Shown here in pieces: positions 1 through 10,965 of a stretch of DNA of 64,000 nucleotides. The number at the start of each line of letters is the position of its first letter. Position 1 is the stretch's first letter. The translations under genes and the position numbers were made by a program. The notes beneath the pieces were generated by a model. It searched no databases. It was not told the DNA's origin and was given only the letters and a program-made list of their open reading frames with translations. The stretch is from Gentiana macrophylla. Taxonomy: Eukaryota; Streptophyta; Magnoliopsida; Gentianales; Gentianaceae. Location of the stretch: contig CM047814.1 in assembly GCA_026214975.1 (NCBI GenBank), positions 24,840,558-24,904,557 of the forward strand, written 5' to 3'.

Positions 1-1
1 T

Positions 2-290
2 GCAAATCTTTGGTCGTGTGGTCAAATTGAAATGTTATGGCTTCCCGTTGCAAGCATGGAGTAACGAAATTTCCGAAAAGTTGGTTCTTTTTGGGGCAAT
101 GTTATGAATGTGACTGAAGCTACCTTGAATAAGGACAACCTTGAGTATGGTGTGATCATCGTTTTCACGAAAGTCCGGAAGCAAATTTCGCAGAGATTCG
201 GTGGAAGTGGACCACATCTTTTACGATCCAGGTTTGCGAAGAAGAATCCGTGGCATTTTCGGAGGTATGGAAATGTAGAAAAGTAGTCGC
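2..290 (+). pseudogene. LINE ORF1 remnant (DUF4283-type)
   Basis: Conceptual translation gives a DUF4283-like stretch: a segment resembling CYGFPLQAWSNE in one frame, then FRKVGSFWGNV and LEYGVIIVFTKVRKQIS in another. DUF4283 is the N-terminal domain of ORF1 in many plant non-LTR retrotransposons and is usually followed by a CCHC knuckle, which is absent here. A frameshift near position 67 and an in-frame stop show it is dead. It is cut by the window edge on the left. The family call rests on motif resemblance only. Confidence 0.55.
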
Positions 291-609
291 TTTGATTTGG
301 GAATTAATAGTTTTAATGGTACTAGCTTTTTTTTTTCTAGAGTTCGTTCATTGCAATAATGGTGATGAAAAAAATTATGGCGGGGAAGAAAGGATGGTGA
401 GAAGGGTTTTGGAAAATAAATTAGATTGTCCTTATAACCGAATAAGTTTTTTGAGTGTCCTAAATGATCATTAAGTCTCTAGCGACGGCCTTATAACTAA
501 TAACCACTTAAAGATAATACAACTACTCAAAATTCAAATTTACGATAATTAACCAATACGCTACAAATCAAGATGTTCATTTAAGAAAACTTGTTTATAA
601 AAAGGGAAG
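291..609. other. AT-rich intergenic, nothing recognised
   Basis: Short ORFs only, with no domain-like content. I see no gene or repeat structure here. Confidence 0.5.
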
Positions 610-774
610 TGATAGAGCTACTCTCTTAAATCCATAATTTTTACACCATTATCATCTCACCACATGTGTTTCACTTGTAAAAGAAATTTAAAAAAATAGA
701 AAAAATCACAACCACAAGATTATATTAGGAGTAAAAATAGTATGGACTTGAGGAATGGGAGAGTAGCTCTATCA
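610..774. mobile_element. 165-bp MITE with perfect 16-bp terminal inverted repeats
   Basis: TGATAGAGCTACTCTC at 610-625 is exactly the reverse complement of 759-774. The interior is AT-rich and non-coding. Size and ends fit a non-autonomous DNA transposon. No convincing target-site duplication is visible, so the superfamily is unassigned. Confidence 0.6.
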
Positions 775-1329
775 TTACTCTTATAAAAAATGATCAACAA
801 AACAACACAAAGGAACAAGAAAAGATGGCTAAATATATGACATAGTTCATTAATAAGGGAAATTTGGAAACATATGCTCGAAAAGATAACATCCCTGAAA
901 ATATGTTTCAAAAGTTAACAATGAAAAACTATGCTCCCTTCGGTTCTGCGTCGTGCATGCGTCGCTACGTGCTTCATGCGTGGCTCATACGTCGCTCATA
1001 CGCCGACGCATGCATAGTTTCAATCATCTTTATTATAAGCATATTTTTTTCAAGTTTCCTTTAAATTATTGCGTAGGTGATTGAAGAATTCAGTGTGCAA
1101 TGAGTGTTTGTATTAAATTTATTAATTATTCAATAGATACACTTCAAAAAAATGTCTTAGAGAAAATGAGTCATATTTATCTTTAGGAAAAAAAGGATAA
1201 AACCCATTAATTAATTTAGGTCAAAAGGTCAGAGATAAAAACGATTAAAAGTCCGGGTTTATAACTCAGGACAAATATACCCCTCGTAAGAAGTACGGGC
1301 GTTACACATAATTTTTCAAACGTCGTGTG
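775..1329. other. Intergenic with a GC-richer palindromic patch
   Basis: No coding content. At about 945-1015 there is a cluster of gcatgcgtcg / cgacgcatgc type inverted motifs in otherwise AT-rich DNA. It resembles the TGCG/CGCA palindromes inside the gypsy LTRs elsewhere in this window, so it may be an LTR scrap. Confidence 0.35.
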
Positions 1330-2069
1330 TGGGGACACCTCAACAAAATGGACGAGTCGAACGGACACATCAACGTATCCTTAATGTTGGACGAACTTTG
1401 ATGTTCCAAGGTAACTTGCCGATTAATTTTTGGGGCGAATGCATTCTCGGGGAGGTACATCTAATTAATCGGACTCCTTCCGGTCTCTTGCAAAATAAAA
1501 CACCTTTTGAAATTTTGTTTGGCAAGGAGCCAACGATCGATCATCTTCGGACCTTTGGTTGTCTTTGCTTCGCTCATGATCAACGGTCCAAAGGAAATAA
1601 ATTCGCTCCTCGAAGTAGAAAGTGTGTTATTGTCGGCTATCCGAATAACCAAAAAGGTTGGAAAGTGTATGATCTTACAACGGGTGATTTCTTTGTCTCG
1701 CTTGATGTGCAATTCCACGAAACTGATTTTCCTTTCGCCCTGAAGGACACCGACTTGCCCAGTGACACCACGCCTCCCTTGACCACCAATGTCATCATGA
1801 ATGATGATTTCCTTGCCGATATGGAACACGAACTATCTGAGCATGGTGTGGATTTCAAACCTCCGAGTAATAGTCCTCTTCCTTTAGAAACCGAGGCTTC
1901 TCCACCATCTACGGTTCATGAGGAGGTTGTTGTTCCTAGTAGTTTGGGTCGTGGTTTGCACACATGCCGTCCTCCGGGTTGGCATACTGACTATGTCGCA
2001 CACACTGTCCAACAACCGAGTCCGTCCCTCATTTCTCTGCCAGCTCTTCAAGTACGACTTATCCTATAG
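1330..2069 (+). pseudogene. copia integrase C-terminal part and linker
   Basis: A 246-residue open stretch starts inside the integrase catalytic core. It shows the copia integrase signature GTPQQNGRVERTHQ (which carries the last catalytic-triad region), then FWGE, LINRTPS, FEILFGKEP and FGCLCFA, followed by a variable acidic/proline linker. The first two catalytic acidic residues lie in the missing upstream part, so this fragment could not act as an integrase. Confidence 0.85.
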
Positions 2070-2075
2070 CTAATT

Positions 2076-2863
2076 ATGTCACCTGTGATAAATTTTCTAC
2101 ACGCCGCCGCATCTTTCTTGCTGCTGTCACCGCCGACCCTTGAGCCTCGTAATTTTAATGAGGCTATGCTAGATCCTGTTTGGCGGGATGCCATGAAAAA
2201 GGAAATTGTTGCTCTCGAACAGAACGAGACTTGGGTTATGGCACCCTTACCACCAGGGAAAAAGGTCATCGGTTGTAATGGGTGTACAAAATTAAACCCC
2301 ATGCAGATGGGACCATCGAACGTTCAAAAGCTCGCCTTGTCATTCTCGGCAACCATCAAGTTGCATGTATTGATTACAACGAAACATTTGCTCCGGTGGC
2401 TTAGATGGTTACAATTCGCGTCTTCTTAGCCGTGTCGGCGACGACAAATTGGGAATTGCATAAGATGGATGTGCACAATGCATTCCTTCACGGAGACTTG
2501 AACGAGGAAGTATACATGAAATTGCCCTCGGGTTTTACAGTAAGTCGCCCAGGTATGGTATACGGTTTAAAGCAAGCTCTGCAGTGTTGGTTTGCAAAAT
2601 TGGCTAGCAGTTTGAAAAGGTACGGCTTTCATCAGTCCTACTCGGATTATTCCCTCTTCACTCTTACACGAGGTGCGGTTCACCTTAACGTGCTAGTATA
2701 CGTTGACGATCTCATCATCTCGGGAAACAACTCCTCCAATATTGCGGATTTTAAACAGTATTTGGGAGATTGCTTTCATATAAATGATTTGGGTACATTA
2801 AAATATTTTCTGGGCATCGAGGTGGCACGGTATTTTCCTCTGTCAGCGAAAGTATACTCTTGA
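2076..2863 (+). pseudogene. copia reverse transcriptase, frameshifted
   Basis: RT motifs are spread over two frames. W-RDAMKKEIVALEQNETW (about 2178-2235) opens the domain. MDVHNAFLHGDLNEEVYMKLP and the catalytic YVDDLIISG (about 2698-2724) follow. Frame changes near 2300-2400 and loss of frame at 2863 disable it. It continues directly into the RNase H region. Confidence 0.85.
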
Positions 2864-3893
2864 CATTCTTGCTGAAGTCGGTTTGCTTGGAGCTAAACCT
2901 ACCGGTTTCCCCATTGAGCATAACCATTCTCTTGCCACGGCTACCGGTCCACTGTGTGAGGATCTGAAACGCTGTCGACGTTTGGTTGGACGTCTTATCT
3001 ACTTATCTTTTACTCACTAGGATTTGGCTTACACGGAACACATTTAGCTCATTTCATGCAGTCGCCCCCGCATGACCATTGGGACGCTGCCATGCGGGTT
3101 GTTCGGTATTCGAAAGACCATCTGGGTTAGGGTATCTTACTTCGAAGCGAATGTGAGTTATCTATCACCGAGTGGTGTGATTCCGATTGGGCAAGTTGCC
3201 CGCTGACGCGTCATTATCTCACAGGTTGGATTGTGTTTCTTGGCTGCTCCCCATTTTCTTGGCGCACCAAGAAACAACATACTGTCTCACATTCTTCCAC
3301 CGAGGCTGAATATCGTTCGACGGCCGCTCTCACTTCGGAATTGAAATGGCTCAAGACGTTGCTTCGAAATTTGGGGCGTGGATCATCCTCGTGCTATCGA
3401 TTTCTTCTGTGATAGCCAGTGAGCACTCCATATAGCACAGAATCCGGTTTTCCATAAACGCGGGAAACACATTGAAGTCGACCGTCACTATGTTCGAGAT
3501 GCCATTCAAGGACTTATCGCTCCACGACATGTGTCAACTGACGAACAACTTGCCGACGTTTTTACTCAAGCCTTTGGCAAGCGGCAATTTCTCTACTTAC
3601 GGTTAAACCCTAACCGTGAGGGCCCCCTCGCCCCCGATCCCACAGGAATGCGAGGAGAGGTTAATCAGAAGCCTAGAGCTTAGAGTCAATGGCTGTCTTA
3701 GTTCCCCATCACTAAAGTTTTAGCCATCGGAAATCAACTCCTTTTACGGGAATCAAACATCTGACCTCTAGCTTAGGGTCCGGACTGTCATTACAACACC
3801 ACAACTCCTCACCACTAGGCCATATCCAGGGGATGCAGCAATTTCTCTACTTACTTCGCAAGTTGGGCGTTTACGACCTACACGCTCCAACTT
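2864..3893 (+). pseudogene. copia RNase H, frameshifted and interrupted by a SINE
   Basis: Across frames one can read elements of copia RNase H: a SDWASCP-like stretch near 3185, SSTEAEYR near 3300 and a C-terminal LADVFT-A segment at about 3551-3580. The reading frame through QFLYLLRKLGVYDLHAPT resumes exactly when the insertion at 3601-3837 and one copy of its 17-bp duplication are ignored. That shows the insertion came after the element. Confidence 0.75.
3601..3837 (-). mobile_element. tRNA-related SINE with exact 17-bp target duplication
   Basis: The 17-mer gcaatttctctacttac occurs at 3584-3600 and again at 3838-3854, flanking a 237-bp insertion. Reading the minus strand, TGGCCTAGTGGTG (3822-3810) resembles RNA polymerase III box A and GTTTGATTCCC (3758-3748) resembles box B, in that order near the element's 5' end. 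This is the layout of a tRNA-derived SINE. The box spacing of about 64 bp is longer than in most tRNAs. The 3' end has no clear A tail. Confidence 0.75.
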
Positions 3894-3909
3894 GAGGGGT
3901 TTTTACGGA

Positions 3910-4472
3910 TGTTACGGAATATAAATCTATTTTAAGAGATAATATTATGTAATATTTCTCATTAATATACGGTAGTGATTTTAGCGATTCTAAACATGAT
4001 ATGGAAGATTACATTGTAACCTCTTATATATTATGGCGACCGATACTAAATGAAATACACGGAAAAGGTTTTTCCCAATTCTTGACAAATAGTCTCATAC
4101 TGCGGTCAACGGTTTCCAGTGGTAAAACTTGCAACGAAAAGGAGAATGATATGTGCATTACACATTGGTGTAGTACATTTTTCACTACAAGTGTAGTTTT
4201 CATTGATTAAAATGAAAAGCGAAATGTTGTGGTGGGTCACAAAAAAATAAATGATGTTGATTGTGTTGTGTAGGATGTAGTGATAAGATAAGTAGCAACA
4301 AAATAAAATCATTCGTTTCTATATCCACTACTAGGAAGCAAATTGACATATTCACACTTTGGGGTAAATATCTATTGATACAATTGCAATCCTGAAAGAC
4401 TTTTCGACTTTGAACCACCTTCTTCTCAAGATAAAATTTGAAGAAAAAGAACTAGTTAAACTCAGTATCATC
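3910..4472 (+). other. Probable copia 3' LTR start, then IRX15-like 3' flank
   Basis: The LTR seems to begin at tgttacggaatataaatc (3910). Its right end is not defined because the 5' LTR is missing. The rest, up to the stop of the DUF579 gene at 4473, is AT-rich and presumably includes that gene's 3' UTR on the minus strand. Nothing else recognised. Confidence 0.4.
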
Positions 4473-5547
4473 TTATGTTGTTGTTCTACCAACTTCCATG
4501 TTCTTTGATGTTGATGAAACAGATTTTTTCGGACAATGCTCAAAAACAGTATTCGACTCCATTTTTCCCACAACAAAATGGCCCAAAGTATCGGTTAATT
4601 CGACGAGGTTTTCTTTGCACAAGAACTCATCGCTGCTTACCTTCTCAGCTTCTCTGAAAAATTCATGGACAAACACATGGGTCTGGTCTTTTCCCCCTTT
4701 CTTGCTCTTTGCCAGCACTCCGGCAGTGAAGATCGCCGACATTCTTCCGGGCGACTCCGGCAAATGACCCGGAGGCCCATCTATCAATATCATATCCCAA
4801 GCTACATCATAGACGTAATTGGGAAGATCGTTAACACCCAGTTTACAATCTGAGAAAAGTAGATTTTGTACTGGCTTGCACTCATTTTTAACCTGTAATT
4901 AAATCAAATAATTAAATAATCAAGTGATTGATTTCCGGTTCTTACGAAGTTCGTAGAATTCAAATTACCTGCTCTTTTGAGTACTCGAGGAGCTCGTACA
5001 ATTCCGACACTGTTGTGGTGTATTGAACGTCGTACGCTTCGATTCCGGGGTTCTTTTCTTCAAGCTTAGAAACGAAATACGCGTTTTCGCCGACGAAGAC
5101 TGTCCGACCATTGTAATTAAGGGAGTTCCAGAGGAGGGTTTCATGGGTAAGCCCAAAAACAAGAAAGTTACAGGGAGAAGAAGAAGAAGCGGTATTGCAT
5201 CGCCGGAGTACGGCGGCAATGGAGCTGAGCTCGGGAGGAGACATATGAGATACCCCAGAGGAGTTGACAGAAGCATAGTGAAGAAGGGCATCGAAAATGG
5301 ATCCGGGCAGTGTAGATCTTTTAGTGATATCGCCGTCGGTAGAGTGGTCTCTGTTTCTGGCGGCGGCGGTGGCGGCGGAATCTCTGGTGGTATTGAATAG
5401 AGTTAAGAGAAAAGCAAAAGTGAAGAAAAAAATAAAAGCCAGGAGCCAAAGGCGGAGAGATGCAGCATTTGCTACTGCAGCTTGCTTATGAAAGGGAGAT
5501 TGAAGAAGTATGAGCTTAGCTGCACCGGCGCCGGTTTTCATCTTCAT
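4473..5547 (-). CDS. IRX15-L: DUF579 protein, IRX15/IRX15-LIKE type, 332 aa
   Basis: Two exons: 5547-4969 (193 codons) and 4892-4473 (139 codons plus stop). The 76-bp intron 4968-4893 has GT...AG ends and keeps frame. Residues 32-51 form one hydrophobic segment after a basic N-terminus, giving a type II Golgi membrane topology. The lumenal DUF579 core shows [15 protein letters not shown] (126-140) and NGRTVF. Across the splice come [15 protein letters not shown], a DGPPGH loop, [14 protein letters not shown] and HVFVHEF. These match the IRX15 clade rather than the shorter glucuronoxylan methyltransferases (GXM) of the same family. Known role of the clade: normal xylan deposition in secondary walls; its own enzymatic activity is not established. 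Length fits Arabidopsis IRX15/IRX15-L (about 320 aa). The start ATG at 5547 precedes a second ATG two codons on; either could serve. No defects seen. Confidence 0.92.
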
Positions 5548-6509
5548 AAATCCCGGTGATGGCTTTTGTGTAAGGTCCTGAGAAGCAGCAGTTTTTTACA
5601 CATGGGGGTTTGAATTTCTCAATTTAATTTATTTTATTTTAAAGTACGGAGAGAATGAATCGCGGAGGAAATTGAGAAAAGAAGCGAAACTGGGCACGTT
5701 TAACTATGAGATGACACTGACGGAGTGACGGAAGTAATTCAAATTTATGTGTATTTTAGAAACGAACGCTAGTGGAGAGCATATAAGCCAATTTTTAGGT
5801 AAAAATAAGCGGCGTAATGGGAGGTTAGAGGTTAGAGGTTAGAGGTTAGAGGTTCGAGATTCGAGGTTCGATTCTCATAAGGCATAACCCAATGGCGAGG
5901 CGTGGAGTGCGTAATTCTTTCACTGCTTGAGGAGGTTAGAGTTCTCAATTCCAACAAGGCGAATTATTCCTCACGTTAAAAGGTAAATCCATTTAATCTG
6001 AAAACGTGATCTTGATTTACATCTCCACTCATCCCAGACGTGATCTTGATTCTGTCTCCACTCATCCCGTGGGATAGGGGACATCTCCACTCATCCCGTG
6101 GGATAGGGGGAGTGGAGACCCTCGGAGGTAGGGTTTACCCTTTTTATTTTATTTTATAAAGTAATGGTATCATTTTGGAGATATTTTTTGATATAATCTA
6201 GTCCATTCTTTAAAATCGTAGGAAAGATACTGACCCAATTGTCTCTGCAAAAAGTGACAAAAGCAAAATCTCAGCCAATTATCAAGGCAAAAAGCTAATT
6301 TTTTTTTAATTTAATATTATTTTAATAAATAGTCTTAAAATTTCTTATTATCATTACAACATCTAATCACACACACATCATTCTTACTATCCTTATATAT
6401 TTTCTCTCCAATTATCTTCCTACACATCACCATAAAATCCACTAATCTCCTAATTACCACTACTCTCGCTCTTATGAATGCTGAAAGTGAGATTAGTCAT
6501 TAATTTTTT
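5548..6509. other. Upstream flank of IRX15-like gene with small tandem repeats
   Basis: The IRX15-like promoter and 5' UTR should lie just right of 5547, but no convincing TATA could be picked. At 5822-5852 the 7-mer gaggtta is repeated about five times, followed by a box B-like ggttcgattctc (5867-5878); this may be a SINE scrap. At 6005-6110 a unit containing tctccactcatcccgtggga is repeated about three times. The rest is AT-rich. Confidence 0.45.
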
Positions 6510-6864
6510 GGGTTCTATTTGCACTTCTATTTACTACTTGCACACACTTACTACTACTTGTACCACAAAAATTACTTCAAAGACCCATGATTTTTTATAT
6601 AGGAACGTCGGTCATACTGGTGTTCGCTCATGACATGATGACGTTGGTGTTCCACAAGAAACACCAAAGTGTGACGCTCCCTATATAAAAATGTTAAATC
6701 TTAGAACGTCGATCCCATGACTTTTCACTAGTGTTCCTAATGGCATACCAACGTCAGTGAGGTGTGCCACAACGAACACCAGTGTGAGTGACGTTTTTTT
6801 CATCCGAAAAAATATTCATTAATGTGGTGCAAGTAGTAAATAGGAGGGGTCCAAATAGAACCTC
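6510..6864. mobile_element. Foldback MITE, about 355 bp
   Basis: The ends are long inverted repeats. The left end begins ggttctatttg and contains tatttactacttgcac (about 6528-6543). The right end at 6827-6864 is its reverse complement with a few differences, roughly 35 bp in all. The interior is also an imperfect palindrome: actggtgttcg and gacgttggt in the left half pair with cgaacaccagt and accaacgtc in the right half. Non-coding. The target duplication is unclear because both flanks are T-rich. Confidence 0.6.
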
Positions 6865-6892
6865 TTTTTTTTCACTTTGTTAATTTGGTTTG

Positions 6893-7338
6893 AAACCGAA
6901 TATTTTATTAAATGCCAAAAAAACTGTATAAAATTGTACAGACAGCGGGTAAAAAGTATTTACATCAACTGGTAAATCAGCAGAAAATTAGGACCAAGTT
7001 AGTCTAAGTTCGCACGCTTTGCGTATCGCATTGGAAACAAAAACTGCCGTATGAGGGCGTGGAGTGCCATTATGATGAAAATCTTCATTCCGCCAATACC
7101 AGATGCTTGAAATTATCTCACGAAAGAGGAATCTCCAAAATATAAATTGTATCGTGTTTAAGGATGTTCACACCAAGGCAAAAATCGAGCCAGCTCGGAA
7201 TGTCAACGAAAGAAGTGAATTCGTGCCAGAAAGATTGGTGAACGACACCTCTCCAAATTTTTCTAACTATCGCGCAATCTCTCACAGCATGCATAATAGT
7301 TTCGGTTTGGCTTCCACAGATAGAGCAGGTCTTATCTG
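6893..7338 (-). pseudogene. LINE 3' end (RT zinc-finger domain), distal part
   Basis: The minus strand encodes TCSICGSQTETIMHAVRDC followed by VRKIWRGVV. This is the zf-RVT finger and start of the C-terminal region found in many plant LINEs. The 3' non-coding end is closely related to 29985-30245. The upstream half of the same LINE lies at 12068-12245, beyond the copia insertion. Short frames and stops show decay. Confidence 0.75.
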
Positions 7339-7541
7339 TAAGAATGTAATAATATTTTCCGTAATATTCCATTAACCTCTATGTACAATATATACCAAAT
7401 ACAAACCATTAACTGCTAGCTAATATTTAGTCTATTGACTAGGAAATATTTACGTGCTAATATTTAGGCTATTGACTAGGAATGAATATTCACCCTTATT
7501 ACAATATCAAATATTGCTAAATAACTATCAATATTCTATCA
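7339..7541 (-). repeat. 3' LTR of the 7339-12067 copia
   Basis: Near-identical to 11865-12067. It is preceded, in element orientation, by the purine-rich gactgagggggtg (polypurine tract, about 7554-7542). It ends in the LINE zinc-finger sequence. Confidence 0.85.
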
Positions 7542-8279
7542 CACCCCCTCAGTCAAAACGGGAGGTTCGCGGACGCTGAGACTGTTCCTGAAATCTTCGA
7601 ACAGAATTAGAGGCAACCCCTTTGTAAAAATATCCGCAATTTGATACCGAGACGGGACATGATGAACACGTACTTCACCACGCGAAACTTTCTCCCTGAC
7701 AAAGTGAATATCCATCTCAATATGCTTCGTGCGTTGGTGTTGAACTGGATTGCCGGACAGATAAATGGCACTGACGTTGTCACAATATACAATGGTGGCC
7801 TTGCGAACCGGACAACGCAACTCCAAAAGTAAATTGCGAATCCAACATGATTCAGAAACAACATTTGCCACGCCCCGGTACTCGGCCTCAGCACTAGATC
7901 GAGAAAGGGTGGGCTGACGCTTCGACGACCACAAGATCAAATTATCCCCCAAAAAAACACAATACCCGGATGTCGAACGGCGAGTATCGGGACAACCACC
8001 CCAATCCGCATCACTGTATGCCACAAGGTCGGCCACCGATGGGGGATAAAGGTGTAAACCAAGATGAAGAGTGCCCTGGACATAGCGTATAATCCGCTTG
8101 AGTGCAAGCATGTGTTCCACCCGTGGGTCATGCATGTGAAGGCACACTTGTTGAACTGCATAGGAAATATCCGGACGCGTAAAAGTGAGATATTGTAAGG
8201 CACCAGCTAGGCTGCGATAGTGGGTCGGGTCGTCATAAGGAACCCCAGCCGTAGCACTTACCTTCGACTTAGTATCCAC
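7539..8279 (-). pseudogene. copia RNase H (and RT C-terminus)
   Basis: An open 246-residue stretch on the minus strand. It contains YRSLAGALQYLTFTRPDI, YSDADWGGCPDTRRSTSGYC, SSAEAEYR, LLLELRCP, and the C-terminal HIEMDIHFVREKVSRGEV and ADIFTKGLP. These are the canonical copia RNase H blocks including acidic catalytic positions (D of SDADW, E of AEYR). This is the best preserved part of the element. Confidence 0.9.
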
Positions 8280-8299
8280 CGGAGTAAGAGAGGCTTACA

Positions 8300-9063
8300 A
8301 GAGGTCATACCGGCGCGGTCAATAATCTCGGCAAGATATTTTCGTTCTGCGACAAAAAAGGCCGCCAAAGATGACGAGTCACACGAATACCCAAAAATAA
8401 TTTAAGGGCCTAGATCTTTCATAACGAACTCCGAAATGAGGCGTTCCATAGTCAACTTGCGAAGATCATCCGACGAGGCCGTGAGTATAATATCATCCAC
8501 GATAACAAAATGTAAGCCATGTCGGACCCATGGCGATAAATGAACAAGGATGGATCGGATTTATTGTTGGTGAAGCCAAGCACGTAAACAAAATCCGCAA
8601 ATCGCTTGTACCATGCACGGGGTCGTTTAAGCCCATATAATGACTTTCACGTAAGATGCACATAATCGTGATGTTGCGAATCGCGAAGCCCATCGGTTGA
8701 TGCATATAAACCACCTTGTTTAACTCACCATGCAAAAAAGCATTCTTAACATCAAATTGATGAATCGCCACCGCTTTGGACAAAGAAAGACCGAGAACCG
8801 TGCGGTTGTAGCCGGTTTGACCACCGGCTAAACGTTTCACCACAATCAATGCCAATATGTTGAGTTTTGCCATCACCTACAAGACGGGCTTTATGCCTCT
8901 CAAAAGATCCATCAGATTTTTCTTTATGATTAAAAATCCACATCGAGCGTATAACATTAACATTGGGGGGACGGGGCACCAAATCCCACGTATTATTTTT
9001 AATAAGAGCATAGAATTCATCAGTCATAGCCAACTTCCAATTTGGGTCACGTAAGGCAGCCAA
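8300..9063 (-). pseudogene. copia reverse transcriptase, broken
   Basis: 9063-8752 encodes LRDPNWKLAMTDEFYALIKNNTWDLVPRPP and MWIFNHKEKSDGSFERHKARLVGDG. Next comes QFDVKNAFLHGELNKVVYMHQP (about 8765-8700) in another frame. The VDDII motif is legible around 8505-8490. At least three frame changes prevent translation of a full RT. Confidence 0.82.
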
Positions 9064-9329
9064 AGGGTTACGGGGTAGAGGGACTTGGTAACTGTAAGGA
9101 TATGGGCCTGATCAGAAGTATATTTCGGGGTGGGCTTAAATATCCCACGTTGGCTACGGGTAAAGGGCCGGTGCGGAGGAATAGGCTGTGGATGATTTGG
9201 TACGGGCCGATGGTTATTGTTGGGCGATGCAGAACGGGTCGGGCCGGCTCGGTTTGAGGAGGACAAGAGGTTGGGTAGCGAGAGAATGAGAGTTCCGGAG
9301 GTGGTGGACAATATAAGGAGAAAGGCCAC
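9024..9329 (-). pseudogene. copia integrase-RT linker
   Basis: Proline- and serine-rich linker. HRPFTRSQRGIFKPTPKY resembles the TRSQ/HGI-KPN motif that lies between integrase and RT in copia polyproteins. Confidence 0.6.
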
Positions 9330-9339
9330 TATCTAAAAA

Positions 9340-9888
9340 TCATATGAGTCGGGGCGGGAGTGTGGATGTTGGAAAAGGAAACGTAGTTTCATCAAACCGA
9401 ACATGACGACACGTAATAATTTTATGACTCGATAAATTATAACACTTGTAGCCACGATGATTCGAAGGAAATCCCAAAAACACACATGGAGTGGACCGGG
9501 CTTGTAGTTTGTTTATCGTGGTAGATGGAAATAACGGATAACACAAACAACCAAAAACTCGAAGGTGAGAGTAGGAGGGATCTTTGTGGTACAAGATTTT
9601 AAGAGGGGACTCATTGTCAAGAAGGTGACTTGGGAGAATATTAAGGAGATAGGTGGCCATTTGCAAGGCATGTGGCCAAAACGAAGGTGGTATAGACGCA
9701 TGTAAAAGGAGGGTGCGCATGATATTATTCATTGATCGTATTTTTCTCTCGGCCTTGCCATTTTGAGATGACGTATGTGGACACGAAAACCGGAAATTAA
9801 TACCATTCTTCTCACAAAATTCCCAAAACGAATGATTATCAAACTCCCCCCCCCCCCCAATTATCACATTGAATATTTTTAACATCAC
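9340..9888 (-). pseudogene. copia integrase core and C-terminus, damaged at a homopolymer
   Basis: GGGEFDNHSFWEFCEKNGI, SCPHTSSQNGKAERK, FWPHALQMATYLLNILPS and LRVFGCLCYPL are standard copia integrase blocks. The acidic residue normally just before the GGEF segment sits in a run of C/G at 9846-9859 and is lost or shifted. This may be mutation or a homopolymer sequencing error. Confidence 0.85.
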
Positions 9889-9988
9889 GTTCGAATTGAG
9901 TTCGAATACGAGCTTTAAGAATGGTGAAAAGGGGTAGCACTTGGGATTTTTTTGCGATTGGAAACGTCCACAAATATCGAAAAATCAT

Positions 9989-10693
9989 CTAAAAAAACAC
10001 GTAATAACGATGTCCAGAAGAACTCAAGACGGGAGACGTCCAAATGTCACTATGAATAATATCAAACGGAAAATACGTCACAGAATTGGAATCGACAAAG
10101 GGCAATTTAATATGTTTTCCGAGTACACATGATTGACAACTAGTAAAATGAGAAACACCGGTATTATCAATCATTTTATTTTGCCTAAGACAATTTAAAA
10201 TAGCTAGGTGGCCTAGACGGTCATGCCAAAGAGTGGATGCAAGCATAGCCGAAGGAGGGAAACTTTTATTGGTGTTGTTTGAAGTAATGGGATAAAGGGC
10301 CCCGGTGCTGTCACATCTCATGAGACGCGTCCCCATCTGTAAATCATACACAGAAAAACCAAACGGATCAAATAGGATAGAGACGTTATTATCCGATGCA
10401 AACTTCCTTACGGACACCAAATTTTTTATAAGATGAGGGGCATGGAGGACATTTTGCAAAGGCAAAGGAGGGTTCGGGGGAGGCAAAACCGTGTGATCAC
10501 AACCACGAATCGGAATCGATTGACCGCTACCAACAGTAATTCCATTATTATTACTCAAATTAAAGTAAGACGTGAGATTAACTTGTGTGGACGTCATGTG
10601 AGAAGTGGCCCCAGTGTCCATGTACCAATTAGGGTCCGGTGGAGAAAGGGACATCGTGTCCATAGCCGCTGTGATATCCGTTGGCTCCCACAA
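9989..10693 (-). pseudogene. copia protease and integrase N-terminus
   Basis: WYMDTGATSHMT holds the aspartic protease triad (D-T/S-G). LWHDRLGHL begins the integrase zinc-binding region, with CQSCVLGKHIKLPF as the CX2C part. FDIIHSDIWTSPV carries the first catalytic Asp. The frame is lost before the second Asp. Confidence 0.88.
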
Positions 10694-10965
10694 ACCTGCT
10701 GCTGCATAAGCCTGTTGAGGTTGTTGAGGTCGAGTCCCTAAAACCCCTGGCTGAACCTGTGCTTGCGGCCTGACCCAAGGCTGTGGTGGATATTGTTGCG
10801 TTGGTTATGGACATGGCGGCATCGACCATGGAGGCTGCATCATCGCCCACCAAGCGGGTCGCTGCCATGGAGTCATTTATTCTTCTTGGATATTACCGGC
10901 GGGTGCAAAGACCTCATCGGCCGACCACCTCTTTTTCCGCCATAGCCCTGTCCAGCCCCACCAAT

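Larger units (their letters stand above)
1330..3909 (+). mobile_element. Ty1/copia element, 5'-truncated and decayed
   Basis: Domains appear in copia order (integrase then RT then RNase H) on the plus strand. Gag, protease and the integrase N-terminus are missing, since homology starts abruptly at GTPQQNGRVERTHQ. A polypurine-like cttgaggggt (about 3891-3900) and an LTR-like start tgttacgg (3910) mark the 3' end of the internal region. Several frameshifts and stops make it non-functional. A SINE sits in the RNase H region at 3601-3837. Confidence 0.85.

Noticed and set aside
5023..5491. Plus-strand frames over the IRX15-like exon
   Set aside because: Antisense shadows of a conserved, correctly spliced minus-strand gene; no independent domain.
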